A stretch of 64,000 bases of DNA, taken from JAUIAI01 sp045106815 (GTDB lineage: Bacteria > Pseudomonadota > Gammaproteobacteria > Burkholderiales > Burkholderiaceae_E). The position numbers were made by a program, and so were the translations under genes. A model generated the notes under the pieces. It was given only the letters and a program-made list of their open reading frames with translations, was not told the origin of the DNA and ran no database searches. Within the stretch, counting starts at the first letter, position 1. Every line of letters starts with the position of its first letter. Of this stretch, positions 56,109-64,000 are shown in pieces. The stretch lies in the NCBI GenBank assembly GCA_045106815.1, contig JBGCFG010000018.1, forward strand, positions 1-64,000, written 5' to 3'.

Positions 56109-56672
56109 ATGAAACACCTGCAGATGAAGACCTTGCTGACGGTCGCCAGTTTCGGCTTGGCCGTTCTGCTCGCCAGCTGTGCCACACCCCCACCATCGAC
56201 TCAACAGCTCACCCCGTTTAAAACCCTGACGCTGGATCGTACGCGTGCCAGAGTGGGACGAGCTGCCATCATGGCGGTTGTACGCCCCAGTGCTGCAGAC
56301 GAGCCCGCCAGCGCCAGCGTTCGAATCACGAGAATCGGCGGCAAGGCCGTCGCCACCGATATTCACTCGGTCATTTTGGATGCTGTTCCGCACAGTATTG
56401 GCGTGAGCGTTGACGCAGGTCCTGAACGATTTTTCAGCCTACCATTGAAAATCGACAAGCGTTACCTGATCATCGCGCACCGCTTTACCGACAACACTCG
56501 CCAACCCGCTACCGAGTCACTTGATCTGTGGGTTGAGCAAGCAGATACCGGTGAAGTCGTATATGGAGGGCGCTCCGGAACAACAGAATCTGCGATGCAA
56601 ACGCCCGCTTTTATGCAATCGCTTGAGCGACACCGCGCTCACCTGCTGTCGCTTTTTGTGGACGCCAGCTAG
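56109..56672 (+). CDS. Uncharacterised lipoprotein
   Basis: The 187-residue protein has a lipoprotein signal ending LAVLLASC near residue 24. A Pro/Thr-rich stretch and one compact domain with regular beta-strand pattern (ASVRITRIGGKAV, RYLIIAHRFTDN, SLDLWVEQADTGEVVYGG) follow. I do not recognise a family. I chose the ATG at 56109; an upstream ATG at 56097 and a downstream one at 56124 also keep the signal. It is 120 bases after pqqE on the same strand, so a PQQ-related role cannot be ruled out but has no direct support. Confidence 0.7.
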   Translation: MKHLQMKTLLTVASFGLAVLLASCATPPPSTQQLTPFKTLTLDRTRARVGRAAIMAVVRPSAADEPASASVRITRIGGKAVATDIHSVILDAVPHSIGVSVDAGPERFFSLPLKIDKRYLIIAHRFTDNTRQPATESLDLWVEQADTGEVVYGGRSGTTESAMQTPAFMQSLERHRAHLLSLFVDAS

Positions 56673-56761
56673 TCCACCCAGACATGGTGAGAGCGGGCAT
56701 TTTATGCGCCCCCCGATAGAACGCTTACACTCGCGGGTCTGTTCGACGCCCTTGCGACGCT

Positions 56762-57436
56762 ATGGCCCATCTGATTATTGCCCGACACGCCCAGGCCTCC
56801 TTTGGTCAGGCCAATTATGACCAGCTCTCCCCGCTCGGAGAGCAGCAATCGCGCTGGCTCGGCGAGTACTTTGCGCAGCGAAACTTAAGGTTCAGCCGAG
56901 TCGTTACGGGCACCCTTGTGCGTCAACGCGAAACGGCAAGACTCGCTCTGGAGGCCATGCCCGGGCACGACGCTTCGACTTCTGAGCATGCCGGCTTGAA
57001 CGAGTATCAGGCAGAGGCATTGGTGCGCGCTCATCTGGGTGAATTCGACCCCGCGACCTTGCAACGTGAGAATTATCGTGAGTATTGGCGAATGTTTCGC
57101 CAGGCCATGAATGCATGGACGCAGAACAAACTCGAAAACCCGCCCGAAACATGGGCTCAGTTCGGGCAACGGGTACAAGATGGCCTGACAGAAGCCTTGC
57201 GCGATACCGGGCGAGACGACACTGTGCTGGTTGTCAGCTCTGGCGGAGCGATTAGTCGCGCAATTGCCGATTTGCTTGGAGCGCCTGGCGAAACAGCTAT
57301 AGAACTCAATCTGCAATTTCGAAATACCGGGTTTTGTGAATTGGTCGTTGGGCGCTCAGGCATGCGACTGATCAGTTTCAATAGCCTGCCTCATCTGGAT
57401 TCACCTCCCAGACGCGAATCCATCACCGCGGCATGA
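56762..57436 (+). CDS. Histidine phosphatase family protein
   Basis: The 224-residue protein has the phosphoglycerate-mutase-like signature LIIARHAQAS at the N-terminus, with the catalytic His9 in place of the classical RHG context. It also has the second motif VVTGTLVRQRETARLAL and the late VVSSGGAISRAIAD (Ser-Gly-Gly where a His is more usual). The substitution in this last motif may change activity. Substrate is unknown. It overlaps the MFS gene by four bases. Confidence 0.78.
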   Translation: MAHLIIARHAQASFGQANYDQLSPLGEQQSRWLGEYFAQRNLRFSRVVTGTLVRQRETARLALEAMPGHDASTSEHAGLNEYQAEALVRAHLGEFDPATLQRENYREYWRMFRQAMNAWTQNKLENPPETWAQFGQRVQDGLTEALRDTGRDDTVLVVSSGGAISRAIADLLGAPGETAIELNLQFRNTGFCELVVGRSGMRLISFNSLPHLDSPPRRESITAA

Positions 57437-58629
57437 CGGCGACGCCCTCGGGGCTGACGCGCGCGCAGATCACGCGCACGATGGTTGCCGTCATCGGCTC
57501 AACATTTATTGCTCTGGTTGGCCAGTTCATGCTCACGCCCTGGATTGTGTTTCAACTAGAAGCCCAGGGCTATGCCGCTTCCACTATCGGTTGGTTCAGT
57601 ACTGCCACCTGGCTCGGCCTGCTGTTGACGACACCATTTGCTTCACAACTGGTTGTGCTCATCGGCCAGCGCACTGCGTTACTGCTGTCTCTTGGTGTGC
57701 CACTCCTGACGGCCGTTGGCATCGCGCTGACCGATACGCCATTGTTCTGGGCCGCCATGATGTTTCTCAGCGGCACAGCCATGGCAGTACGCTGGATTGT
57801 GGCTGAGGCTTGCATTGCTGAAATTGCGCCCCCGGAACGCCGTGGCCGACTGGTGAGCCTTTATCAGTGCCTGTTGAGTGTTTCTTTCATTTTGGCGCCC
57901 GTATTGCTGGCCTGGTTGCAGCCGGCCAACCCAAACGTGCCATCAATTGCAGCATTGTTTCTCGCGGCGGGCTTTTTGCTGACTTATGCTGTGCCGAAAT
58001 TGTCACTGGATCACCACTCAGAAGATCAAACCGGCGTTCGAGGTCTGGCGCAGGCTGCGCTGCGAAATCCGGCGCTTGTGATTGCTGGATTTCTGGGCGG
58101 CATGTTTGAATTGGGCATCACGGGACTCCTGCCCGTGTTCGGACTGGATGCCGGCTTTGAAGCAGGCGCAGCCGCGATGTTGATCGCGGTAGCCGGCGTT
58201 GGCAGCATGCTGGTGATGATTCCCCTCGGGGAAGCGGCAGATCGATTCCGACCCCGGCCGATCAAGTTGGTTTGCGTTGCGGTGTTGGTGCTCGGCGCTA
58301 TGCTCGCCTTCAGTGTTGTACAACTCCCGCCTGTTCTGTGGATGATTGCTTTTGCATGGGGGGCGGCCGGCGGCGCGCTCTATACCATCACGATGATCAC
58401 GCTCGGCCGGACAGCGCGTGGCTCAATGCTGATCAGCGCCACTTCCATGCTTGTGCTGAGCTATACGGCAGGCGGCTTGATTGGCCCCGTACTGGCCGGC
58501 TATGCACTCGAGATTAGCCGGCAGTGGGGACTGGGTCTGATTGGCGTCGTTCTGTCCGTGTTTGGCGGCTGGCTCATCACTCGATATGCGAGCAAGGCAG
58601 ACGAGCCGCCAGCGCGCGCAGCAAGCTAG
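57433..58629 (+). CDS. Major facilitator superfamily transporter
   Basis: The 398-residue protein has about twelve membrane helices in two halves separated by a hydrophilic segment (LSLDHHSEDQTGVRGL). An EIAPPERRGRLVSLYQ stretch after helix 4 fits MFS drug or sugar transporter motifs. The substrate cannot be told. It is coupled by a four-base overlap to the histidine phosphatase gene. It converges with the GGDEF-EAL gene. Confidence 0.82.
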   Translation: MTATPSGLTRAQITRTMVAVIGSTFIALVGQFMLTPWIVFQLEAQGYAASTIGWFSTATWLGLLLTTPFASQLVVLIGQRTALLLSLGVPLLTAVGIALTDTPLFWAAMMFLSGTAMAVRWIVAEACIAEIAPPERRGRLVSLYQCLLSVSFILAPVLLAWLQPANPNVPSIAALFLAAGFLLTYAVPKLSLDHHSEDQTGVRGLAQAALRNPALVIAGFLGGMFELGITGLLPVFGLDAGFEAGAAAMLIAVAGVGSMLVMIPLGEAADRFRPRPIKLVCVAVLVLGAMLAFSVVQLPPVLWMIAFAWGAAGGALYTITMITLGRTARGSMLISATSMLVLSYTAGGLIGPVLAGYALEISRQWGLGLIGVVLSVFGGWLITRYASKADEPPARAAS

Positions 58630-58673
58630 AAACACCCTAGAAACAAGCCATTAACTGTGCCAGCCAATGACGC

Positions 58674-60893
58674 TCAGAAAAACGCCTGTTCGTTGGAAAC
58701 CGTCACTTCGCCACGCGGTTCAAAGTCGCTGACGGGCACCGGCTTGCCGTGCAGGAAGCCCTGAAAGCCCTTGCACCCCCATTGCGTCAGTAGCGCCTGC
58801 TGCTCGCTGGTCTCAACCCCTTCGACGATTAGCTCCAGGCCGAGGTTTTTGGCCATACCGATGATCGTTTTCACAATCACTGCGTCGTTAGGATCAGTCA
58901 GAATGTCGCGTGTAAAGGTTCGATCAATTTTGAGTTCATCGATCGGTAAGCGCTTAAGGTAGGACAGGGATGAATAGCCTGTCCCAAAGTCATCCAAAGA
59001 GAAACCGCAACCCAGACGACGAATCTCATTCATCTTCTCGATTGCCTCTTCTGCGTGTTCCAACAATGCACTCTCGGTGAGCTCCAGTGTGAGCATGTCT
59101 GCCCGCGCACCGGTTCGCTGTAGTGCTACGGTCAACTCGCGAACGAAATCTGGTTGATGAAACTGCCTCGCGCTCACGTTCACAGATAAGTGCAGTTTTT
59201 CGTAGCCCGGCATGTGCGCCCACTTGGCCAAACGTTCACAGGCCTGATTCAATACCCATGTTCCCAGTGGCACAATGACGCCAGACTCTTCGGCTAGCGC
59301 AATAAATTCGAGTGGCGAAACCATCCCTCGTTCGGGATGAATCCAGCGCAGTAATACTTCCGCACCCGTCGCAATGAGCTCCTGATCGACCTGGATCTGG
59401 TAGTAGAGCTCGAACTGCGATTCACGCAAAGCTCGGCGCAAGTCAATTTCAAGTGAGGCCCGGCGGTGAACAACTGCCTGTAGCGCTGAGTCAAAAAAGC
59501 GAACCTGGTTACGACCAAGCGACTTCGCCTGGTGCACGGCCGAGTTAGCGTGCTGCAACAACTCTTCTGCCGTTTTGCAATGCCGGTCTAATTCAACCAA
59601 GCCCATGCTGGCTGTCAACAGGAAATCAGTACCGTTTACCTGATACGGTTGCCTGATGGCTTCGAGCAGGCGCTTGGCACTGGATTCAGCGATCGCTGCG
59701 GCGCGATCGGGCCTGCCAGGCAAATCGTGCATCACAACGATGAATTCGTCTCCTGCCAGGCGAGCCACCGTATCTTCTTCGCGGATGCTGTTCAGTAGAC
59801 GGCGGGCAGTTTCAACAATGATCTGATCAGCCTGATCGTGGGTCAACGTTTCATTGATTGCTTTGAACTGATCCAGATCAACATGCAGGACTGCACCCAC
59901 CGTGTGTTCAGCGTGCGCACGTGCAATCAACTGATCCAGTCGCTGAATCAGCATGCGACGGTTAGGTAACTGGGTCAACGGGTCGAGCGTCGCAAGCCGC
60001 TTGATTTCAGCCTGCGCGGCTCGTCGCTCGGTCATATCGTTGATCAGAACAATGTAGGCAAGTTCAGTCGACGACTCGGTTGGAGAAATTTGGCATTCCA
60101 CCTCGATAAGCGAGCCATCGTCGCGACGATGCTGCATCGAACCCGTCCGAACCTTGTTACCCAGTGAAGGCGAACAAAGCTTGTTAAAGCGAGACACATG
60201 CTTGCCTACTACAAAGGCATTGACCGGCTTACCAGACAAAGCACCCACTGAAACACCGTACAGCTCATGAGCGGCCTCGTTCGCCTCAAGAATAGTGGCG
60301 CCATCTTGTCCAATGACCCACATCGGCATGGGCGATGCCGCAAACATCGCGCGGTAACGCGCCTCGCCGGCTCGCAGATCTGCCTCAATACGCTTAGAAA
60401 AACTAATATCGCGAATGACGCCAGCGAAAAAGCGCGGCTGTCCATTGGCATCTAGCGCTGCTTTCCCGGTGCCCATGACCCAGACGTAAGAGCCATCTCG
60501 ACGCCGCAAGCGGTAACTGCGTTCAAAGAGATGGCCATTGGCCATTGCCTCATTCCTGGCAGCGATGGTTTTCTCGGCATCTTCCGGGTGAATCATCTGT
60601 GACATGCGGAAGTCAACTTGCGACAATTGGTCAGGGGAATATCCCAATAGCTTCAGCACACCGCTTGAAATTTCATAGCGCCCTGTTTCCATATCAATCG
60701 CCACGACCCCTGCGGCGGCGGTATCAATAATGAGTTCAAGGTGCTCGCGTGTCATCTGGCGCAAGGTGTTGCCGCCTGCGCTCAACTCACGAAGTTGCTG
60801 TTCAGTAATTTCCAGCCCCCGAACCGGGCCCGCAGCGACTGGCGTCGTTGGGTCATCGTGTCTGGGAAATTTTTCTGGCGTTTCGTTGCTCAT
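58674..60893 (-). CDS. PAS-PAS-GGDEF-EAL cyclic di-GMP signalling protein
   Basis: The 739-residue protein has two or three N-terminal PAS/PAC sensor domains (about residues 45-300). A diguanylate cyclase domain follows with AGDEF at residues 380-384 and NRRMLIQRLDQL before it. The C-terminal phosphodiesterase domain has EVL at 512-514 in place of EAL, plus the conserved DDFGTGYSSLSYLKRLP and KIDRTF motifs. AGDEF is a known active variant; the EVL change keeps the metal-binding Glu. There is no membrane segment. It is on the same strand as ubiJ and could affect the MshE-type ATPase through cyclic di-GMP. Confidence 0.88.
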   Translation of the reverse strand: MSNETPEKFPRHDDPTTPVAAGPVRGLEITEQQLRELSAGGNTLRQMTREHLELIIDTAAAGVVAIDMETGRYEISSGVLKLLGYSPDQLSQVDFRMSQMIHPEDAEKTIAARNEAMANGHLFERSYRLRRRDGSYVWVMGTGKAALDANGQPRFFAGVIRDISFSKRIEADLRAGEARYRAMFAASPMPMWVIGQDGATILEANEAAHELYGVSVGALSGKPVNAFVVGKHVSRFNKLCSPSLGNKVRTGSMQHRRDDGSLIEVECQISPTESSTELAYIVLINDMTERRAAQAEIKRLATLDPLTQLPNRRMLIQRLDQLIARAHAEHTVGAVLHVDLDQFKAINETLTHDQADQIIVETARRLLNSIREEDTVARLAGDEFIVVMHDLPGRPDRAAAIAESSAKRLLEAIRQPYQVNGTDFLLTASMGLVELDRHCKTAEELLQHANSAVHQAKSLGRNQVRFFDSALQAVVHRRASLEIDLRRALRESQFELYYQIQVDQELIATGAEVLLRWIHPERGMVSPLEFIALAEESGVIVPLGTWVLNQACERLAKWAHMPGYEKLHLSVNVSARQFHQPDFVRELTVALQRTGARADMLTLELTESALLEHAEEAIEKMNEIRRLGCGFSLDDFGTGYSSLSYLKRLPIDELKIDRTFTRDILTDPNDAVIVKTIIGMAKNLGLELIVEGVETSEQQALLTQWGCKGFQGFLHGKPVPVSDFEPRGEVTVSNEQAFF

Positions 60894-60972
60894 TTTGGAA
60901 TCCGTCGCTATAGCAGCGAGGATGCCCTGGGCGGCAACTACCTGATGGAGCCAAAAGGCCCCTAAATACGGC

Positions 60973-61632
60973 TTAGTTCCGTTTGCGTAGCTTTTTCTCG
61001 ATCGCAGTCAGCCGATCATCGAGTTGACTAAGTCCGTCCTTTGCTGATTGAAAAACCTGTCCGGCAACCGTCGACGCATCTTCGCGGCTGGTTGCCTCGC
61101 GGGCAACTGAAGACGCCTGCTCTTTAACTCGAGACGCGAGATCAGTCGCTTTGTCAGCACCCGTTTTGAGCGCGTCCGTGACCCGGCGTGCCGCGGGATC
61201 GCCCACCACAGAGGCGAGATCGTCTTCATAGTCCCAGCGTAACTCCTGAATCAATTCGCCAAGCAGTCCGGCCAGGAGTACATCACCTTCTACCCGCAGG
61301 TGTGATGCCAGACCACCCACCCCTTGACTGGCGAGTGCCTGACCGGCAGCAACAGAGGGCTTCAGCAATAGTTGGACATCAGCCTCATCCTCGCGAGCTG
61401 ATTCGAGTCGCCCTTCGTCGGTCACAATGGCCCAGACTTCAGGGCGCGGTAGAAAGCCAGGCAGACCAGAACCATCAACGCCAAGACGAACCCGTTTACC
61501 CGCATGAGCCGCCAGGCGCGAAGCCGCATTGGGATGCTGCCCGAGCAAATGATTAAACGCAGCCATGAAGGCTTTGAGGGAGCTAGCCCCGATAATCTTG
61601 GGGCCAGCGACCTTGAGGAGCGCGCCTAGCAT
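60973..61632 (-). CDS. ubiJ: Ubiquinone biosynthesis accessory factor UbiJ (SCP2 domain)
   Basis: The 219-residue protein has an N-terminal SCP2-like lipid-binding domain (LLLKPSVAAGQALASQ, LRVEGDVLLAGLLGELIQEL). A helical C-terminus ends in the LDDRLTAIEKKLRKRN coiled coil. UbiJ binds ubiquinone intermediates and, with UbiK, supports the O2-dependent hydroxylases in the cytosol. Its ATG overlaps the Tim44-domain stop (TAATG). A C-terminal region rich in Ala/Thr/Ser (KTGADKATDLASRV) is longer than usual. ubiB, often next, is replaced by the GGDEF-EAL gene. Confidence 0.85.
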   Translation of the reverse strand: MLGALLKVAGPKIIGASSLKAFMAAFNHLLGQHPNAASRLAAHAGKRVRLGVDGSGLPGFLPRPEVWAIVTDEGRLESAREDEADVQLLLKPSVAAGQALASQGVGGLASHLRVEGDVLLAGLLGELIQELRWDYEDDLASVVGDPAARRVTDALKTGADKATDLASRVKEQASSVAREATSREDASTVAGQVFQSAKDGLSQLDDRLTAIEKKLRKRN

Positions 61633-62636
61633 TAGGCGCTTGAGTCCATCTGCTGGATGCCGGCCAACACCCATCCTGATTCGCCGCTACGCGGCTTTGT
61701 CAGCGTCCAAAGCTCACTGAATGGCTGAGCAGACGCATTGGGGTCTTCACGGATCATGCCGGAGAAGTGCACGCTGGCGTAATAGTCACTGCCTTCCTGA
61801 TCCACGCCGATCATCTCCGCCTCAAGCGTGACAACATCGGTCTGGTTGTCAGCGCCGTTACGCTGGTTAATCTCGAGCTTCAGTTCAGCAAACATCTCTG
61901 GCGTCGTGAAGGATGCAAGATCGCTCAGGTTGCCGGCGTCGTACACCGCCTGGAGCCGAACGAACTGCACCTTGGCTTGATGAACGAAACCCTCGACGTC
62001 AAAGTCGGCCGGAAGATCACCGGGTTGCAGCATGGATGATGGTACTGCCCCGACCGTTTGGCCGGAGGGGCTAAATTGGCCAGAGGGGATCGGACCGTCG
62101 CGACCTGCTGCCGATTGGGCCGATGATTGGCCTGGGGACACCCCACTAAACGCAGCGTTACCTGACTGGCCGGGTCCATCTCGATTCATGCCGTTGCCGC
62201 CAGCACCGGCACCGGCACCGGCAGGCCGCAAGCCATTGGGGGCGTTCGCGCCAGCTCCGCCCATTCTGGAGGCGATAAATCTAAACGCTATAAACCCAGC
62301 CGCTACGAGCAGCAGAATCATCATGAGATTTGCGAGCTCTTCGCCAAAGCCTAGTGAACTGGCCAGCCATGCCAGTCCAAGACCTGCCGCCAGGCCGCCG
62401 ACCATGCCCATCATGCCGCTGCGATTTCCGCCAGCTGCCGCCTGATTCCGACTTCCTGCGGCCGCATTTTGTTGCGGTGGCTTGGTCGGAGTGCGCTTGA
62501 ACAATGAGCCCGCAGGCTTACCAATCGAGCGGCCGCCGCCCATGCGCCTGGCCTCTGCATCAGGTGCCAGCAAAACAAAGGTTGTGACGAAGGCCGCCGC
62601 CAACATGAAGTAGCGCGTCCAATGAGTTAAATACAT
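61632..62636 (-). CDS. Tim44-domain membrane protein
   Basis: The 334-residue protein has a hydrophobic N-terminus (YFMLAAAFVTTFVLLAPDAE) and a Gly/Pro/Asn-rich linker. Membrane-spanning segments (MGMVGGLAAGLGLAWLAS and LANLMMILLLVAAGFIAF) lead to a C-terminal Tim44-like domain (EGFVHQAKVQFVRLQAVYD onward, ending WVLAGIQQM). The bacterial role of this domain is unclear. I chose the ATG at 62636; the frame opens further to 62717. It sits between ubiE and ubiJ, an arrangement that recurs in betaproteobacteria. Confidence 0.8.
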   Translation of the reverse strand: MYLTHWTRYFMLAAAFVTTFVLLAPDAEARRMGGGRSIGKPAGSLFKRTPTKPPQQNAAAGSRNQAAAGGNRSGMMGMVGGLAAGLGLAWLASSLGFGEELANLMMILLLVAAGFIAFRFIASRMGGAGANAPNGLRPAGAGAGAGGNGMNRDGPGQSGNAAFSGVSPGQSSAQSAAGRDGPIPSGQFSPSGQTVGAVPSSMLQPGDLPADFDVEGFVHQAKVQFVRLQAVYDAGNLSDLASFTTPEMFAELKLEINQRNGADNQTDVVTLEAEMIGVDQEGSDYYASVHFSGMIREDPNASAQPFSELWTLTKPRSGESGWVLAGIQQMDSSA

Positions 62637-62766
62637 GTGAGTTCTCACCCTTAAAAGATCGAATTTCCCAACCAGTATATTGAGATCTTCTGGCCTGGCT
62701 TCAAGAGATATCCGCATTAAAAATCAGGTATTTGCGGCCGGTTTTGGGGTAAAACCGCCAGCCGGC

Positions 62767-63504
62767 TCAGTCTAGGACGGTGCCTTCATGCAGAGCAACA
62801 ATACCGGCGGCGAGATTGGTGTAACGAACCCGCTCAAAACGGGCTTCTCGCATCAAATCTGCCAGACCTTCCTGGTCGGGATGCATGCGGATTGATTCGG
62901 CCAAGTAGCGGTAACTATGCTCATCGCCCGTGATCGCCCGGCCCATACGCGGCAGGACTTCGAACGAGTACAAGTCATACAAACGCTGCAATCCGGGATG
63001 CACGTGCGAGAACTCAAGCACGAGTAGTCTCCCACCGGGCTTGATCACCCGTCGCATCTCCTGCAATGCAAGGTCTTTGTTTGTCATGTTCCGCAGGCCG
63101 AACGCAACCGTGACCCGGTCAAAGTACCGATCCGGGAAAGGAAGTTTCTCAGCATCGCACTGAACTGCCGGCTGAGTAAAGCCAGCATCAATCATGCGAT
63201 CACGCCCGATTTCAAGCATTGGACCGTTGATGTCGGTCAGCCAGACTTCGCCTTTCGAGCCTACCCGGCGCGCAAAGCCACGCGCCAAATCGGCTGTACC
63301 ACCCGCGACGTCTAAAACCTTCATGCCGGGCCTGACCGCCGCGCGTGCGAGCGTATGGGTTTTCCAAAGCCTGTGTAGCCCGCCCGACATCAGATCATTC
63401 ATGATGTCGTAGCGCTGCGCGACCGATTCGAAAACGTCTTTGACTCGGGCCGCTTTGGCTGCCGCGTCGACAGATTCAAATCCGAAATGGGTTTTTTCGC
63501 TCAT
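62767..63504 (-). CDS. ubiE: Ubiquinone/menaquinone C-methyltransferase UbiE
   Basis: The 245-residue SAM-dependent methyltransferase adds the C-methyl group to the benzoquinone ring. The SAM site is VLDVAGGTADLARGFA near residue 63, preceded by YDIMNDLMSGGLHRLWK. The UbiE signatures FGLRNMTNKDLALQEMRRVI and GGRLLVLEFSHV are both present. Length is normal. It starts 58 bases after the end of the DUF971 gene on the same strand. Confidence 0.96.
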   Translation of the reverse strand: MSEKTHFGFESVDAAAKAARVKDVFESVAQRYDIMNDLMSGGLHRLWKTHTLARAAVRPGMKVLDVAGGTADLARGFARRVGSKGEVWLTDINGPMLEIGRDRMIDAGFTQPAVQCDAEKLPFPDRYFDRVTVAFGLRNMTNKDLALQEMRRVIKPGGRLLVLEFSHVHPGLQRLYDLYSFEVLPRMGRAITGDEHSYRYLAESIRMHPDQEGLADLMREARFERVRYTNLAAGIVALHEGTVLD

Positions 63505-63562
63505 GTCAGATCACCAGGAAAGACAACGGGATGCAAGCATTCGGCTCGCCGCAAGGCTGGCC

Positions 63563-64000
63563 CTAACGTGGGCGGGTCACGCTCGTGCTCGACATACCTT
63601 CAGTAGCGCCATGGCCTGCTGATGCCTCACCTGGTGGCTCCGCACTACCCGGCGCATCGCGTGACTCGCCCGCGGCTTGCAGACGGTCAAGATAGTCCTG
63701 CCAAAGCTGAGCCTGTTGATCGCCGAGCCAGTAAAGATAATCCCAGGAAAAAATACCGGTGTTGTGGCCATCGTCGAAGTGAGGCTGAACCGCGTAATTG
63801 CCGACCGGCTCAAGCGCACTGATACCGACAAGCCGTTTGCCTGTTTGCAAGGTTTCCTGCCCCGGTCCGTGACCTCGCACTTCAGCAGAAGGCGAATACA
63901 CGCGCAGCAACTCAAAAGGGAGTTCGAACACGCGTTCGTCTGCGAACTCTATTTCAAGAACGCGCGATTGCTGATGCACCACGATACGTGTTGGGGGAGG
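63563..64000 (-). CDS. DUF971 (GBBH-like N-terminal) domain protein, 5' end outside the window
   Basis: The reading frame stays open to the window's right edge, and residues before the first in-window GTG (PPPTRIVVHQQSRVLEIEF) match the normal start of the family. The true start lies beyond 64000 and the gene is partial here. The domain has LPFELLRVYSPSAEVRGHGP and the late HFDDGHNTGIFSWDYLYWLG stretch. DUF971 proteins occur beside ubiE in many betaproteobacteria and are linked to iron-sulfur or flavin enzymes elsewhere; their function here is not known. A long Pro/Ala/Ser-rich tail follows the domain. Confidence 0.8.
   Translation of the reverse strand, partial: PPPTRIVVHQQSRVLEIEFADERVFELPFELLRVYSPSAEVRGHGPGQETLQTGKRLVGISALEPVGNYAVQPHFDDGHNTGIFSWDYLYWLGDQQAQLWQDYLDRLQAAGESRDAPGSAEPPGEASAGHGATEGMSSTSVTRPR

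Overview
The window looks like chromosomal DNA of a betaproteobacterium, most likely in Burkholderiales near Alcaligenaceae. This rests on gene order and families: trpE/G/D/C next to gph, rpe, apaG and mltA; dsbC beside a ubiH-type hydroxylase; ubiE, a Tim44-domain gene and ubiJ in a row; and an rRNA operon with tRNA-Ile and tRNA-Ala in its spacer. No database search was possible, so the genus is open. There is no prophage, insertion sequence or CRISPR array; the window is ordinary chromosome with some accessory clusters.

Layout. Bases 1-5724 hold a complete rRNA operon on the minus strand (16S, tRNA-Ile, tRNA-Ala, 23S, 5S) with its promoter, boxA sites and both RNase III processing stems. 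6412-9372 hold a hotdog thioesterase, a phenylacetate-CoA ligase and an acrylyl-CoA-reductase-type enzyme. 9471-12505 hold an M61 peptidase and outer-membrane phospholipase A. 12513-28792 are a compact MSHA-like type IV pilus (or related secretion) cluster. Its rightward operon encodes a secretin, a TPR protein, an MshE-type ATPase, a platform protein, fused PilM/PilN-like and PilO-like proteins, a small periplasmic protein, a PilX-like protein and two prepilins. An ABC permease and a small helical protein are embedded in it. The matching ABC ATPase and an ExeA/MshM-type ATPase are divergently transcribed from the same intergenic region. This is the most interesting system in the window.

28808-35423 carry rpe, gph and the trp genes on the minus strand, interrupted by an oppositely oriented CAP-domain lipoprotein gene. 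35654-39647 hold apaG, a candidate 28-residue membrane protein, mltA, dsbC and a ubiH homologue. tRNA-Phe is at 39931. An HMG-CoA-lyase-like gene is followed by a three-gene minus-strand unit (ketoacyl synthase, chain-length-factor-like protein, FAD halogenase-like enzyme) resembling a stripped-down aryl polyene or type II polyketide locus.

45360-52375 hold a MscS-like channel, an SH3 lipoprotein, an L-2-hydroxyglutarate-oxidase-like gene, a NarL-type two-component pair and a prolyl iminopeptidase. 52511-55985 are pqqABCDE, with a strong terminator hairpin between pqqA and pqqB. The rest holds a lipoprotein, a histidine phosphatase, an MFS transporter, a PAS-GGDEF-EAL protein, ubiJ, a Tim44-domain protein, ubiE and a DUF971 gene cut by the window edge.

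Links between parts: cyclic di-GMP could connect the GGDEF-EAL protein to the pilus ATPase, which has a MshEN-type N-terminus. The ABC transporter genes are translationally coupled to pilus genes, which suggests a shared function.
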